Below, piece by piece: positions 41,512-51,192 of a stretch of DNA of 64,000 nt (position 1 is its first letter; each line of letters starts with the position of its first letter). This DNA is from JBNFVY01 sp049943335 (GTDB lineage: Bacteria; Pseudomonadota; Alphaproteobacteria; Rhodobacterales; Rhodobacteraceae): NCBI RefSeq assembly GCF_049943335.1, contig NZ_JBNFVY010000001.1, forward strand, positions 248,001-312,000, given 5' to 3'. A model generated the notes under the pieces. It saw only the letters and a list, made by a program, of their open reading frames with translations, ran no database searches and was not told the origin of the DNA. A program made the translations under genes and the position numbers.

Positions 41512-42015
41512 TCAGTAACCGGAATTGTCGATGTCGTGGATCGCGCCGGTGGTCAAAACTGGCGATGCGTCGATGCTGCGAGCATCCAGCATTTCAGCAA
41601 CCCGTTCGAGCGAAGACACCAGTTGGGCTTGTTCCCAATTGGCCAACTTGGAAAATGCCCGGGCATACTTTTGCTGCAGGGCATCTGGCGCGCGTTCCAG
41701 CGTCTTGTTGCCTTGCGGGGTCGCCATGATGTTGGTCTTTCGACGATCATACTGGGACGGGACGCGATTCACCAATCCACGGGCCACAAGCTTGTCAACC
41801 AACGCTGTAACGGTGGCCTGCGTCACACCCATCTGTGTCGCCAGCGCCTTTGGCGTGATGTCGTCCCGTTCACCTACCACCTGAAGAACGCGCAGTTGCG
41901 CGGGCGTCACCCCGGCTGCATGGGCCAGGTCACGCTCATACAATTCGGTTGCCCGAAGAATCCGACGAAGCGCCACAAGGCTGTCGTCCAGTCTATATTC
42001 TCTTTCAGCTGACAT
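41512..42015 (-). CDS. ectR: MarR family regulator of ectoine synthesis
   Basis: A 167-residue MarR-type repressor. The winged helix is in LRVLQVVGERDDITPKALA and MGVTQATVTALVDKLVARGLV, and the wing contains RVPSQYDRRKTNI, all standard MarR landmarks. I chose ATG 42015, where the family sequence starts; the frame upstream to 42138 lies in AT-rich promoter DNA. It is divergent from ectA, exactly where EctR lies in methylotrophs and many marine proteobacteria, and likely represses ectABC-ask at low salinity. Known EctR proteins bind the ectA promoter and control themselves. Confidence 0.85.
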   Translation of the reverse strand: MSAEREYRLDDSLVALRRILRATELYERDLAHAAGVTPAQLRVLQVVGERDDITPKALATQMGVTQATVTALVDKLVARGLVNRVPSQYDRRKTNIMATPQGNKTLERAPDALQQKYARAFSKLANWEQAQLVSSLERVAEMLDARSIDASPVLTTGAIHDIDNSGY

Positions 42016-42119
42016 GATTGGTTTATGGCATGCGGTTGCGGCCTGCTGCAATCCATGATCGCTGGCCCAAGATAGTTTGAAAGAGAAAGGGTATTTTCTT
42101 TGCTGACAGAAGCTATGGG

Positions 42120-42240
42120 CCAAATTTTGGACCAACATGCTTGTTTTGCTTGATAAATTTTTCTCTAAATTACTTTGGCCTTGAAATCATATCCTATCTA
42201 AACTACTTAGCAAGCCTAATGAAAAACAAGGATTAAGTGA
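42120..42240 (+). promoter_or_regulatory. AT-rich ectA promoter region
   Basis: The divergent spacer between ectR and ectA is strikingly AT-rich compared with its surroundings. A TTGAAA at 42181 could be a -35 element, but no good -10 with 17-base spacing is seen; AAGGA precedes the ectA ATG. AT-rich, weak-consensus promoters are common for osmotically induced ect genes. An EctR operator is expected here but I could not define one. Confidence 0.4.
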
Positions 42241-42774
42241 ATGCCAAAAGCCAGCGACAAACCCCGAGCGTCCGAGCCCTGTCTACGCAAACCTGACGCG
42301 ACTGACGGGGCCGCAATCTGGGAGCTGGTGAAATCCTGCAAGCCGCTCGACGAAAACTCGATGTACTGCAACCTTGTGCAGGCCGATCATTTCCGAGACA
42401 CCTGCGTGGTAGCGGAAATCGACGGCGAGCTAATGGGCTGGATTTCTGGACATATGATCCCTGACCGCGACGAATTGTTTGTTTGGCAGGTTGCCGTAAG
42501 CCCGCGGGCGCGGGGTCTCGGGTTAGGAAAAACGATGCTGCTCGAATTGATCGAACGCGACAAGTGTGATGCAGCGACGCAACTCAAAACGACCATCACA
42601 AAAGACAATGAAGCGTCTTGGGGGCTCTTCAAGAGCTTCGCGCGCGCGATTGGCGGAGATTTGACTGACGAACCGCATTTCGAGCGCGACACCCATTTCG
42701 AAGGGCGTCACGACACGGAACACATGGTCACGATTTCCCTGCCGGGACCGGATGTGATTGCCCGGGCTGCTTGA
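42241..42774 (+). CDS. ectA: L-2,4-diaminobutyrate acetyltransferase
   Basis: A 177-residue GNAT acetyltransferase: acetyl-CoA + L-2,4-diaminobutyrate -> N-gamma-acetyl-diaminobutyrate, the second step of ectoine synthesis. The CoA loop is VSPRARGLGLGKTM near residue 85, and LRKPDATDGAAIWELVKSCKPLDENSMYCNL at the N-terminus is the EctA pattern (quoted parts only as separate blocks: RKPDATDGAAIWELV and SCKPLDENSMYCNL). ATG 42241 follows AAGGA. First gene of ectABC-ask; ectB begins 41 bases after its stop. Confidence 0.95.
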   Translation: MPKASDKPRASEPCLRKPDATDGAAIWELVKSCKPLDENSMYCNLVQADHFRDTCVVAEIDGELMGWISGHMIPDRDELFVWQVAVSPRARGLGLGKTMLLELIERDKCDAATQLKTTITKDNEASWGLFKSFARAIGGDLTDEPHFERDTHFEGRHDTEHMVTISLPGPDVIARAA

Positions 42775-42815
42775 TCCCCCATACCTCCCCCCAGAATTTC
42801 TCGAAAGGATACACC

Positions 42816-44108
42816 ATGTCCAAGGACATGACAGAAAGCCGTGATATTTTCGAACGCCGCGAAAGCGAAGCGCGCTCGTATTGCAGATCCATGCCCGCGG
42901 TCTTCGCGTCGGCTAGCGGATCGCGACTGAACGACGAAAATGGAAATAGTTGGATCGATTTTCTGGCAGGGTGTTCTTCGTTGAACTATGGCCACAATGA
43001 CCCTGATATGAAGACAGCGCTGGTCGACCACATTTTGGCGGACGGCATTGCGCACGGGTTGGATATGCACACCGATACCAAAGCACGCTTTCTGAGCGCG
43101 TTTGAGCAGCACATCCTTGCGCCGCGGGACATGGATCATCGCGTGATGTTCACCGGTCCGACCGGCGCGAACGCTGTGGAAGCGGCAATGAAAATTGCCC
43201 GCAAGGTGACCGGGCGCACCAATGTTATTGCGTTCACAAACGGATTTCATGGCGTGACCGCCGGTGCGCTTGCCGCTACGGGCAACGGCTATCATCGCGG
43301 TGGCGCGGGCATGGCGCTGAACGGTGTCACGCGCATGCCGTATGATCAGTATTTTGGCGACGACATCGACACCGCCGATTTGCTTGAGCAGCAATTGTCG
43401 GACCCTTCCAGTGGGATCGACGCACCCGCAGCCATTATCCTTGAGACGGTCCAGGGCGAAGGCGGTCTGAATGCCGCGCGTGCTGAATGGGTTCAGAAAA
43501 TCGAAAAAATTGCCCATCGGCATGGCGCCCTTCTGATCGTGGACGATATCCAGGCAGGTTGCGGCCGCTGCGGGACGTTCTTTTCCTTTGAAAATATGGA
43601 CATCACGCCAGACATTGTGACCATGGCCAAATCGCTTTCGGGCTTCGGCTTGCCGATGGCAATGGTCTTGGTGCGCCCTGAACATGACGTGTTTGGCCCT
43701 GCCGAACACAATGGTACATTCCGGGGCAACACCCATGCGTTTGTCACCGCGCGCGTTGCGATCGAAAAATTCTGGAGCGACTCTGCGTTTCAGAGCAGCC
43801 TGGCCGGGAAAGAGGCCTTGGTCCACGGGCGATTGCTGGAATTGGCATCGCTGGTGCCCGGCGCCAAGCTGAAAGGACGCGGGCTGATGCAGGGCGTTGA
43901 TGTTGGCTCAGGCGAACTTGCCGCAGATATTTGCGCCCGCGCCTACACCAAGGGACTGATCATTGAAACGTCCGGCAACCGAGACCAGGTGGTCAAGGTT
44001 CTCGCGCCTCTTACGACTTCCGAAAAAGAATTCGATACGGGCTTTAATATCCTTTTGGACGCCGCGCGGGATGCCGTCGCTGGCCTGACCAAGATCGCAG
44101 CGGAGTAA
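42816..44108 (+). CDS. ectB: Diaminobutyrate-2-oxoglutarate aminotransferase
   Basis: A 430-residue class III PLP aminotransferase forming L-2,4-diaminobutyrate from aspartate-semialdehyde and glutamate, the first committed step of ectoine synthesis. The PLP Lys is in TMAKSLSGFGLP near residue 270, the pyridine-N Asp in LIVDDIQAGCGR near 245, and FTGPTGANAVEAAMK near residue 115 binds phosphate. ATG 42816 has AAAGGA upstream; the frame from 42771 adds 15 unlikely residues. It ends 5 bases before ectC. Confidence 0.96.
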   Translation: MSKDMTESRDIFERRESEARSYCRSMPAVFASASGSRLNDENGNSWIDFLAGCSSLNYGHNDPDMKTALVDHILADGIAHGLDMHTDTKARFLSAFEQHILAPRDMDHRVMFTGPTGANAVEAAMKIARKVTGRTNVIAFTNGFHGVTAGALAATGNGYHRGGAGMALNGVTRMPYDQYFGDDIDTADLLEQQLSDPSSGIDAPAAIILETVQGEGGLNAARAEWVQKIEKIAHRHGALLIVDDIQAGCGRCGTFFSFENMDITPDIVTMAKSLSGFGLPMAMVLVRPEHDVFGPAEHNGTFRGNTHAFVTARVAIEKFWSDSAFQSSLAGKEALVHGRLLELASLVPGAKLKGRGLMQGVDVGSGELAADICARAYTKGLIIETSGNRDQVVKVLAPLTTSEKEFDTGFNILLDAARDAVAGLTKIAAE

Positions 44109-44113
44109 ATTCC

Positions 44114-44509
44114 ATGATTGTCAGAGACCTGAACGAGATCATCGAAAACGACCGTGACCGCGTTGTATCGGACGCCCAGTGGACCAGCGTCCGCTTGTTG
44201 CTGGCGAACGACGAAATGGGCTTTTCGTTTCACATAACTTACCTGCAAGCGGGCTCAGAACATACGTTCGAATACAAGAACCATTTCGAAAGCGTCTACT
44301 GTATGCAGGGCAAAGGATCGATCACCGACCTAGCCACGGGCGAAACGCACCAGATTTCGCCAGGCGTCATGTACGCGCTGAACAAGCACGATCGTCACAT
44401 TCTTCGCGCCGAAGAGGAATTGGTTATGGCCTGTTGCTTTAACCCGCCAGTGACGGGCACCGAAGTCCATCAGGCCGACGGATCTTACGCGCCGGCCAAG
44501 GCAGACTGA
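44114..44509 (+). CDS. ectC: Ectoine synthase
   Basis: A 131-residue single-domain cupin that closes N-gamma-acetyl-diaminobutyrate to ectoine with loss of water. MIVRDLNEIIENDRDRVV at the start, EHTFEYKNHFESVYCMQGKG (residues about 55-74; cupin metal region with Glu and Tyr) and LNKHDRHILRAEEELVMACCFNPP near the end (in parts LNKHDRHILRA and ACCFNPPVTG) are conserved in EctC. Normal length. The next gene starts 1 base after the stop. Location cytosol. Confidence 0.97.
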   Translation: MIVRDLNEIIENDRDRVVSDAQWTSVRLLLANDEMGFSFHITYLQAGSEHTFEYKNHFESVYCMQGKGSITDLATGETHQISPGVMYALNKHDRHILRAEEELVMACCFNPPVTGTEVHQADGSYAPAKAD

Positions 44510-44510
44510 C

Positions 44511-45935
44511 ATGGCACATACTGTGGAAAAGATCGGCGGGACAACAATGTCCCGCATCAATGAACTGTACGATACGCTCTTCACGGGTGATCGTTCCGGC
44601 CCCGATATTTACGGGCGCGTGTTCATCGTGTCCGCCTTTGGCGGGATCACCAACCTGCTTCTCGAACACAAGAAATCCGGTGAACCCGGCGTCTACGGTC
44701 TGTTTGCCAATGATGACACCCATCATGCTTGGCACGATCAACTTGACCGCGTTGCACAGGCGATGAAAGACGCTCACGCCGAGATTCTGACTGCCCCGGC
44801 AGACCTCCAGCAAGCCGATGCGTTCGTCGATGAGCGTATCCATGGCGCGCGCGGTTGCTTGATCGATTTGCAACGCCTGTGCAGCTATGGGCATTTCCGG
44901 TTGGCCGAACATATGGCCCATACCCGTGAATTGCTCTCGGGTCTGGGCGAAGCGCATTCCGCCTTTGCCACGACGCTGATGCTTCAGCGCAACGGCCTCA
45001 ACGCACGATTTGTCGACCTGTCGGGCTGGCGCGATGCTGGCGACGTGTCGCTGGATGAACGCATCACAAACGCTTTTGCCGATGTCGATCCGTCCACCGA
45101 GATGCCGATTGTCACGGGCTACGCTCAGTGTGTTGAAGGTCTCATGGGCGAATTTGATCGCGGTTATTCCGAAGTGACGTTTTCCCGGCTGGCCGCACTG
45201 ACCGGCGCGCGCGAAGCGATCATCCACAAGGAATTTCATCTGTCATCTTGCGATCCCAAGCTGGTCGGCGATGCCGCTGTCCGCAAACTTGGCAGGACCA
45301 ATTTTGACGTCGCTGATCAGTTGTCGAACATGGGGATGGAAGCTATCCACCCAAAGGCCGCCAAGACACTACGGCAAGCTGATGTTCCATTGCGGGTGAC
45401 AAACGCTTTCGACCCGGGTGATCCGGGCACCTTGATCGACGATCAGCCCGCTGACTCGCCGGCCGTTGAAATCATCACCGGCCTGGATATCGTCACCCTT
45501 GAAGTGTTCGAACAGGACATGGTGGGGGTCAAAGGATACGATGCGGCAATCTTGGATGTCCTTGCGCGCCACCGCGTGCGTATCGTGTCCAAGGTTTCGA
45601 ATGCGAACACGATTACCCATTACCTCGACACATCGTTGAAGACGATGCGGCGGGTCGAACGGGACATCGCCAAGCTATACCCATCTGCGGAAATCATCAC
45701 CCGAACCATGTCGATGGTGTCGGCAATCGGTCGCGATCTGAACGGGCTGTCCGTGTTGACGCGTGGGTTGACGGCTATCGCAGGCGCCGGACTGGAAGCG
45801 GTTGGCGCCAGTCAAGGCCCGCGCAACGTCGACGTCCAGTTCGTTCTGGATCGCGATGCATTAAAGCCGGCTATTGCGGCTTTGCACGCTGAGTTGATCG
45901 AAGCTGCGCCGGCCCGACTGACCCGCGCCGCCTGA
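44511..45935 (+). CDS. ask: Aspartate kinase of the ectoine operon (Ask_Ect)
   Basis: A 474-residue aspartokinase, the specialised form found in ect operons that supplies aspartyl phosphate for ectoine. The N-terminal kinase motif is VEKIGGTTM rather than the usual K-FGGTS, and two C-terminal ACT regions cover about residues 330-470. The feedback-sensitive ACT sequence differs from lysine-sensitive enzymes, as known for Ask_Ect. It begins 1 base after ectC stop; it is the last gene of the operon and ends before a strong hairpin. Confidence 0.92.
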   Translation: MAHTVEKIGGTTMSRINELYDTLFTGDRSGPDIYGRVFIVSAFGGITNLLLEHKKSGEPGVYGLFANDDTHHAWHDQLDRVAQAMKDAHAEILTAPADLQQADAFVDERIHGARGCLIDLQRLCSYGHFRLAEHMAHTRELLSGLGEAHSAFATTLMLQRNGLNARFVDLSGWRDAGDVSLDERITNAFADVDPSTEMPIVTGYAQCVEGLMGEFDRGYSEVTFSRLAALTGAREAIIHKEFHLSSCDPKLVGDAAVRKLGRTNFDVADQLSNMGMEAIHPKAAKTLRQADVPLRVTNAFDPGDPGTLIDDQPADSPAVEIITGLDIVTLEVFEQDMVGVKGYDAAILDVLARHRVRIVSKVSNANTITHYLDTSLKTMRRVERDIAKLYPSAEIITRTMSMVSAIGRDLNGLSVLTRGLTAIAGAGLEAVGASQGPRNVDVQFVLDRDALKPAIAALHAELIEAAPARLTRAA

Positions 45936-45950
45936 TTTTCAGCTCACGTT

Positions 45951-45984
45951 TTGCCCGGCAACGGATCTTGCCGTTGCCGGGCAA
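45951..45984. terminator. Bidirectional hairpin between ectoine synthesis and degradation genes
   Basis: A 14-base perfect stem (45951-45964 with 45971-45984) and 6-base loop lies between the convergent ask and atf genes. TTTT precedes the left arm, which serves as the T-run for the minus-strand transcript. It can end both transcripts. Confidence 0.82.
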
Positions 45985-45989
45985 CGTTC

Positions 45990-47360
45990 TCAACCTAGAA
46001 CCGACGCGACCGCCTTTGTGAATTTGCCGACGACGTGATCGACCTCGTCCCTTGTGATGCACAGCGGCGGGGCAAATCCTGTAATGTCTCCCTCGGGCAT
46101 GGCGCGGGCAATGACGCCTTCGTCGAAGAGCGCAGCAACCACACGCGGCCCGATCTTTTCGGCAGGATCAAAGAATGTTCGACTGTCCCGGTCGGCGACA
46201 AATTCGACTGCTGCCATAAGGCCCTCGCCGCGCACCTGTCCGACATTGACGTGTTCGACCAGAGCATCATTGAGCGCGGCCTGGAAATAAGCCCCAGTGG
46301 ACCCGGCGTTGCTGACCAGATCCAGATCATCAATAAGTTTGAGGTTCGCGACACCCGCCGCCGCCCCGATAGGGTGGGCCGAATAGGTCCATCCATGGCC
46401 GATGGGACCATTTTCGTCGGTACCCTGCATCAGCACCTTCCACATCTTGTCACCTACGATTGATCCCGACAGCGGCGCATAAGCGCTGGTCAGTCCTTTT
46501 GCGATCGTGATCAGGTCGGGTTTCAACCCAAAGTGATCCGAGCCGAACATCGTACCCAGCCGTCCAAACCCCGTGACCACTTCATCGGCGACCAGCAGAA
46601 TGTCGTGACGCTCCAACACTTTCTGGATCGCGGCCCAATAACCTTCGGGCGGGGGCACAAGACCGCCGGTTCCCAGCACGGGCTCTCCTATGAACGCGGC
46701 GATCGTGTCAGCGCCTTCGCGCTCAATCAGTGCCTCAAGTTCGGCCGCGCAATGTGCTGAAAAGTCAGCTTCGGACATTGCCGCGTCGGACCGGCGGAAA
46801 TAGTAGGGCGCTTCGGTGTGGATGACCTGGGCAAGCGGAAGGTCGAACTTGTCGTGAAACCCCTTCAAACCGGTCAAAGATCCCGTCATCAGGCCCGATC
46901 CGTGATAGCCACGCCACCGAGATATGATTTTCTTCTTTTCCGGACGCCCCAGGATGTTGTTGTAGTACCAGATCAACTTGATGTTGGTTTCGTTTGCATC
47001 TGAGCCGCCCAGGCCAAAGTAAACCTTCGACATCCCGGCGGGCGCCCGGTCGAGGATCATTTTCGACAGGGTGATGGACGCTTCGGTGCCGTGGCCGACA
47101 TAGGCGTGATAATAGGCCAGCTCACGCGCCTGTTCAGCGATGGCGTCGGCGATCTCGGCGCGCCCGTACCCAACATTCACGCAATAAAGACCCGCAAAGG
47201 CATCAAGTAGACGGCGTCCTTCGCGGTCGGTGATATACACGCCGTCGCCGCCGGTAATCACACGCGTCGGGGTTTCGCCGCGTGCATGGGCACCGAGTGC
47301 AGTGGACGCATGAAAGAAATTCTCGCGATCCCAGGCGCTAAGTTGATCATTGGTAAGCAT
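45990..47360 (-). CDS. atf: Class III aminotransferase of ectoine catabolism
   Basis: A 456-residue PLP aminotransferase. The PLP Lys is in ITIAKGLTSAYAPLSG near residue 285, the Asp in LLVADEVVTGFGR near 257, and GLGGSDANETNIKL near residue 115 binds phosphate. In ectoine-using roseobacters such an enzyme (Atf, or DoeD) converts diaminobutyrate to aspartate-semialdehyde. Two ATG codons stand in tandem at 47363 and 47360; I chose the second because AAAGGA is then 6 bases away. Divergent neighbours make this the last gene of the minus-strand asnC-ssd-atf set. Confidence 0.87.
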   Translation of the reverse strand: MLTNDQLSAWDRENFFHASTALGAHARGETPTRVITGGDGVYITDREGRRLLDAFAGLYCVNVGYGRAEIADAIAEQARELAYYHAYVGHGTEASITLSKMILDRAPAGMSKVYFGLGGSDANETNIKLIWYYNNILGRPEKKKIISRWRGYHGSGLMTGSLTGLKGFHDKFDLPLAQVIHTEAPYYFRRSDAAMSEADFSAHCAAELEALIEREGADTIAAFIGEPVLGTGGLVPPPEGYWAAIQKVLERHDILLVADEVVTGFGRLGTMFGSDHFGLKPDLITIAKGLTSAYAPLSGSIVGDKMWKVLMQGTDENGPIGHGWTYSAHPIGAAAGVANLKLIDDLDLVSNAGSTGAYFQAALNDALVEHVNVGQVRGEGLMAAVEFVADRDSRTFFDPAEKIGPRVVAALFDEGVIARAMPEGDITGFAPPLCITRDEVDHVVGKFTKAVASVLG

Positions 47361-47400
47361 CATTCGTCCTTTTCGTTTGTAATTTTTTGCTTGTCGCCGT

Positions 47401-48882
47401 CTATGCCCAGTCGCGGCAGACGTACTTGATATCTGTGAACGCCTCGAGCCCGGCGCGGGCCCCTTCACGCGCAAGACCCGACTGTTTCATACCGCCGAAT
47501 GGGATCGGCGCCCCGGTCACCTTGGTGCGGTTCACAGCGACCATGCCGAACTGTAGCGCCCGGCTGAGCCGATAAATTCGTCGCGGATCCGTCGTGTGGA
47601 TATAGGCCACCAGCCCGTATTCGGTGGCATTGGCGCGCGCCACCACTTCCGCTTCGTCTTTGAAGGATGCGATCGCAGCGACGGGGCCAAAAGTCTCGTG
47701 GTGGAAAATGTCAGCCGCATCCGGGACATCTACAAGCACAGTCGGTTCAAAAAACAGCGGGCCCATGCCCGAAACCTTGCCGCCCTGTATGCAGCGCGCG
47801 CCTTTGGCAATCGCGTCAGAGACATGGGCCCTCTGCTTGGCCACGGCATTGTCGTTCATCAGGGGGCCAAGATCCTGATCCGTCATCCCCGGTCCCATGG
47901 TCAGTTTTGCCACGCGGGCGGCAAATTTTTCACAAAAAGCGTCATAAACAGGGTCTTCGACAAAGAACCGATTGGCCCCAAGGCAATCCTGACCGGTCGT
48001 CGCAAACTTGGCTTTGATGGCCTCGTCAACCGCTTGGTCAAGATCACAATCGGCAAAGACCAGGAAAGGCGCATGTCCTCCCAGCTCAAGCACCAGTCGT
48101 TTGATGGTGTCGGCTGAGCGGCGATAAAGGTGCCGCCCGATATCTGTCGAACCGGTAAAGGACAATGCGCGCACGCGTGGATCGGTCAACCAAGGTTCGA
48201 CCACCTCGGGCGCGTCACCTGTCACCACGTTGATCACGCCCGCCGGAAAACCGGACCGTTCTGCCAATTCCACCAATGCCAGCGCGGAAAAGGGTGTCTC
48301 GGCCGATGGATGAACCACGACCGTGCATCCGGCGGCCAGCGCTGCGGCCGCCTTTCGCGTGATCATCGCCGACGGGAAATTCCATGGCGTGATCAACGCG
48401 GCTACGCCGACCGGTTCCAGCCAAAGCTCCATTTCCGCATCCGGCAGATGTGACGTTACGCTTTCGATGTTTGGTCTCTTGGCCTCTTCGGAATAGAATT
48501 CCACGAACGACGCGGCATAGTCGATTTCGCCGCGCGCTTCGGACAAGGGTTTGCCTTGTTCCGTCGTCATCAGGCGGGCCAGATCTTCACGATGCGCATT
48601 GATAAGCTCGAACCACTTGCGCAAGAGCGCCGCGCGTTCCTGAGGCATGCATGCAGCCCATCCCGCAAAGGCAGCATGCGCCGCATCAACGGCCAGTTTG
48701 CTGTCGGCCGCGGTCAGCTTTGCAACCTCGCCTATACAGAGCCCGTCAGCAGGGTCGAATACGGAAAAACTATTGCCTGCATCGCCGCCGGTCCAACGAC
48801 CGTTGATGTAAGAAAACCCCTTGAGCAAGGTTGCGTCTTTCAGATCCATGCCTTTAGGGCGGTCGAGCTGCTGTGCGGTCAT
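47401..48882 (-). CDS. ssd: Semialdehyde dehydrogenase of ectoine catabolism
   Basis: A 493-residue NAD(P)-dependent aldehyde dehydrogenase of the succinate-semialdehyde type. Catalytic Cys is in TTGQDCLGANRFF near residue 285 and Glu in LELGGHAP near 252; PWNFPSAM near 152 is the coenzyme-binding region. In this cluster it probably oxidises aspartate-semialdehyde to aspartate (DoeC/Ssd role). The start is uncertain: ATG codons at 48897, 48882 and 48849 are all possible and none has a strong ribosome site. It is followed 40 bases later by atf. Confidence 0.87.
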   Translation of the reverse strand: MTAQQLDRPKGMDLKDATLLKGFSYINGRWTGGDAGNSFSVFDPADGLCIGEVAKLTAADSKLAVDAAHAAFAGWAACMPQERAALLRKWFELINAHREDLARLMTTEQGKPLSEARGEIDYAASFVEFYSEEAKRPNIESVTSHLPDAEMELWLEPVGVAALITPWNFPSAMITRKAAAALAAGCTVVVHPSAETPFSALALVELAERSGFPAGVINVVTGDAPEVVEPWLTDPRVRALSFTGSTDIGRHLYRRSADTIKRLVLELGGHAPFLVFADCDLDQAVDEAIKAKFATTGQDCLGANRFFVEDPVYDAFCEKFAARVAKLTMGPGMTDQDLGPLMNDNAVAKQRAHVSDAIAKGARCIQGGKVSGMGPLFFEPTVLVDVPDAADIFHHETFGPVAAIASFKDEAEVVARANATEYGLVAYIHTTDPRRIYRLSRALQFGMVAVNRTKVTGAPIPFGGMKQSGLAREGARAGLEAFTDIKYVCRDWA

Positions 48883-49001
48883 TCCATTTGGTCTCATGTT
48901 TGGGGTGCTGTTTCCCAAACCATAGGCCAATCGCCGCCGCGATTTTTTCCGAACTGCAAACCCGCGGGGTCGGATTCTTCTGTTTTTTGGACGTAAACTT
49001 G

Positions 49002-49490
49002 TTAATCCATCTGCGCTGCGAGCAGTTCAACCATAGAAGAAGGGGCCGACTTGACCTGTTTGGTGACAATGTAGGTGAAGTACCGCTTCATGCCGATCTT
49101 GGCGTCCAGCATCTCATCGATCATGCGTTGATAGGAATTGATATCCCGCGTGTTCACCTGCATCAGATAGTCGACGCCGCCGCCGATAGCCCAGCACCCG
49201 GTCACATCCGGATAGTCTTGGATCGCCGTTTCGAATGTCTTGAAACTCTGGGCCATGTGGGATTCCAACTCGACCATCAAGAAGATCACGACGTTGGCCG
49301 ACAACTGCGACAGGTCGATTTCGGCGCGATACCCTTTGATCAATCCGGCCTTTTCAAGCCGCTTTATTCGTTCCCAGCAAGGCGACGGCGACAGGTTCAC
49401 CCGCTGTGCCAGTTCGGATTTGGAAATCCGCCCTTCGGTGGACAGTATCTGCAGGATACGAACGTCTCTTGGGTCGAGTTGAAGTGTCAT
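49002..49490 (-). CDS. asnC: Lrp/AsnC family regulator of ectoine catabolism
   Basis: A 162-residue Lrp/AsnC protein with N-terminal helix-turn-helix (DPRDVRILQILSTEGRI, then SELAQRVNLSPSPCWERIKR) and C-terminal RAM ligand-binding domain containing YPDVTGCWAIGGGVDYLM. ATG 49490 starts the normal family sequence; the frame to 49604 overlaps enuR. It is divergent from enuR. In Ruegeria pomeroyi an AsnC-type protein of the eut cluster activates catabolic genes and is thought to respond to diaminobutyrate derivatives; I infer the same here. Confidence 0.88.
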   Translation of the reverse strand: MTLQLDPRDVRILQILSTEGRISKSELAQRVNLSPSPCWERIKRLEKAGLIKGYRAEIDLSQLSANVVIFLMVELESHMAQSFKTFETAIQDYPDVTGCWAIGGGVDYLMQVNTRDINSYQRMIDEMLDAKIGMKRYFTYIVTKQVKSAPSSMVELLAAQMD

Positions 49491-49553
49491 GCCTGCAGCT
49501 AGGACCGCTGGATTGGACTTGTCAAACCAGATTGCTCCGACCAACACTAAACC

Positions 49554-50945
49554 ATGACAATTTGGCCTCCAAAGCGCGAAGCGCTGACCCGTCCTGCCTA
49601 TCATTCTTTGGCACAGTGCCTGATGCGTGCGATCGAGGCTGGGGAAGTTCCTGCCGGCACAAAACTACCGACCCATCGTGCGCTGGCTTTCGATTTGGGT
49701 CTAAGCGTTCAAACAGTCAGTCGCGCCTATGAGGAATTGACCCGACTAGGGGTCATTTCCGGCCAGGTGGGGCGGGGCAGCTATGTTCAGCCCAAGACAA
49801 CCGAGGCGCCGTTGCCGTGGCATCGCCCGCATGGCACCAACCAGATCATTGACCTGTCCATGCTGGTCCCGGTCACGGGCGATGTTCACGGCGAACTGAC
49901 CGCAGATGTCATGCGCGGCATTGCCGAGGATTTGCCGCAAGCGGCGGCGTTTTCCTTGCGTCCGCGCGAAACCCTTGAGGCACACAACCGCCAAGCCTGC
50001 GATTGGCTGGAACTCTGTGGTGTGCATGTTGGCAGCCAGGATCAAATTCTGCCCACAAACGGCAACACGCCGGCGATGACCTGCGCTTTGATGACCGCAG
50101 CAATGCCCGGCGACGTCATCGTTTCGGAAGATGTGGGCCATCATACGCTCAACTCTCTCGCCTCTGTTCTTGGGCTGAAGCTGACGGGTTTGGCCATGGA
50201 CGATCAAGGCATTTTGCCTGAGGCGTTCGAAAAGGCGTGCAACAATAGCTCGGTGACGGCGCTTTGCGTCATGCCTGCGGGATTGGGGCCGACAGCGTCG
50301 AAAATGGGGATAGAGCGCCGGAAAGCGATCGTCGAAATTGCGCGTCGCCATTCTGTCTGGATTATCGAGAATGACGCGTGGGGGCCATTGGAACCCGACA
50401 GGACACCGCCTATCGCGTCACTTGCGCCCGAGCTGACGTTCTATTTCACTGGCATGTCCAAATCCATCTTGCCAGGTCTTCGCATCGCGTGGCTGGTCAT
50501 TCCCGAATCCAAGGTTCACGCGGCCCGCACCCGTCACCTTGTCACGAACTGGATGGCCACGCCGATCATTGCCGAGATCGCAAGCCGATGGATCGAAGAC
50601 GGAACAGCGCGACACCTGTTGAATTGGCAGCGCCAGCATCTTGCGCGGCGCAACAGAATCGTCGCGGACGTTTTGCATGACGTGTCTTACAGATCTACGC
50701 CCTACGGCTTGCATGTCTGGCTATCGCTGCCTGACCATTGGCCCGAGGACAAGATTGTCGCGCTTGCGCGCAACGACGGCGTCGCGGTGGCGTCGGGCGC
50801 GAATTTCCGGGTCGATGGGGCACAGCCCCAACGGGGCATTCGCGTATGTCTGGGTGCAGGCAGCGAGCGGGATCTTGAAATCGGATTGAACGTCCTGCGG
50901 CGGCTGGTCCAATCCACGCCGGAACCTGCTGTGCTGGCAATTTGA
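49554..50945 (+). CDS. enuR: MocR/GntR-type PLP-dependent regulator of ectoine use
   Basis: A 463-residue MocR-family repressor: N-terminal GntR winged helix (about residues 12-80, with THRALAFDLGLSVQTVSRAY) fused to a fold-I aminotransferase-like domain. The PLP-binding Lys is Lys303 in GMSKSILPGLR, next to the Lys302 reported for R. pomeroyi EnuR. EnuR represses the ueh-eut genes and is released by N-alpha-acetyl-diaminobutyrate or diaminobutyrate bound through PLP. It lies directly upstream of uehABC in the same orientation, matching the described enuR-uehABC-usp-eut order. Confidence 0.93.
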   Translation: MTIWPPKREALTRPAYHSLAQCLMRAIEAGEVPAGTKLPTHRALAFDLGLSVQTVSRAYEELTRLGVISGQVGRGSYVQPKTTEAPLPWHRPHGTNQIIDLSMLVPVTGDVHGELTADVMRGIAEDLPQAAAFSLRPRETLEAHNRQACDWLELCGVHVGSQDQILPTNGNTPAMTCALMTAAMPGDVIVSEDVGHHTLNSLASVLGLKLTGLAMDDQGILPEAFEKACNNSSVTALCVMPAGLGPTASKMGIERRKAIVEIARRHSVWIIENDAWGPLEPDRTPPIASLAPELTFYFTGMSKSILPGLRIAWLVIPESKVHAARTRHLVTNWMATPIIAEIASRWIEDGTARHLLNWQRQHLARRNRIVADVLHDVSYRSTPYGLHVWLSLPDHWPEDKIVALARNDGVAVASGANFRVDGAQPQRGIRVCLGAGSERDLEIGLNVLRRLVQSTPEPAVLAI

Positions 50946-50981
50946 GCGCTAACCTATTTTACCCGCCTGGACGACACGCCG

Positions 50982-51019
50982 ATATTGTCATGGTTCAATA
51001 TATCAATTGACATGATTGC
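50982..51019 (+). promoter_or_regulatory. AT-rich candidate operator in the enuR-uehA spacer
   Basis: The 247-base spacer holds ATTGTCATG and ATTGACATG about 18 bases apart, and an internal CAATTG. The near-repeat and AT-richness make this the most likely EnuR or AsnC binding region before uehA, but I have no consensus to compare it with. Confidence 0.3.
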
Positions 51020-51192
51020 GAGTTCTTCCACCCTCTAGGCGAGTGGAGCGGGGCTTGGTGTGTGGTAAAATGCTACGCACCTGTTACGTTTCGTAGGAAT
51101 TAATTGTCCGCGGCAGACGCTCTGCACACCAGCCAGACGGGCTGGTTTTGCACGTGGGGCATCTGCGCGAAAAACACGGAGAGGACACATCC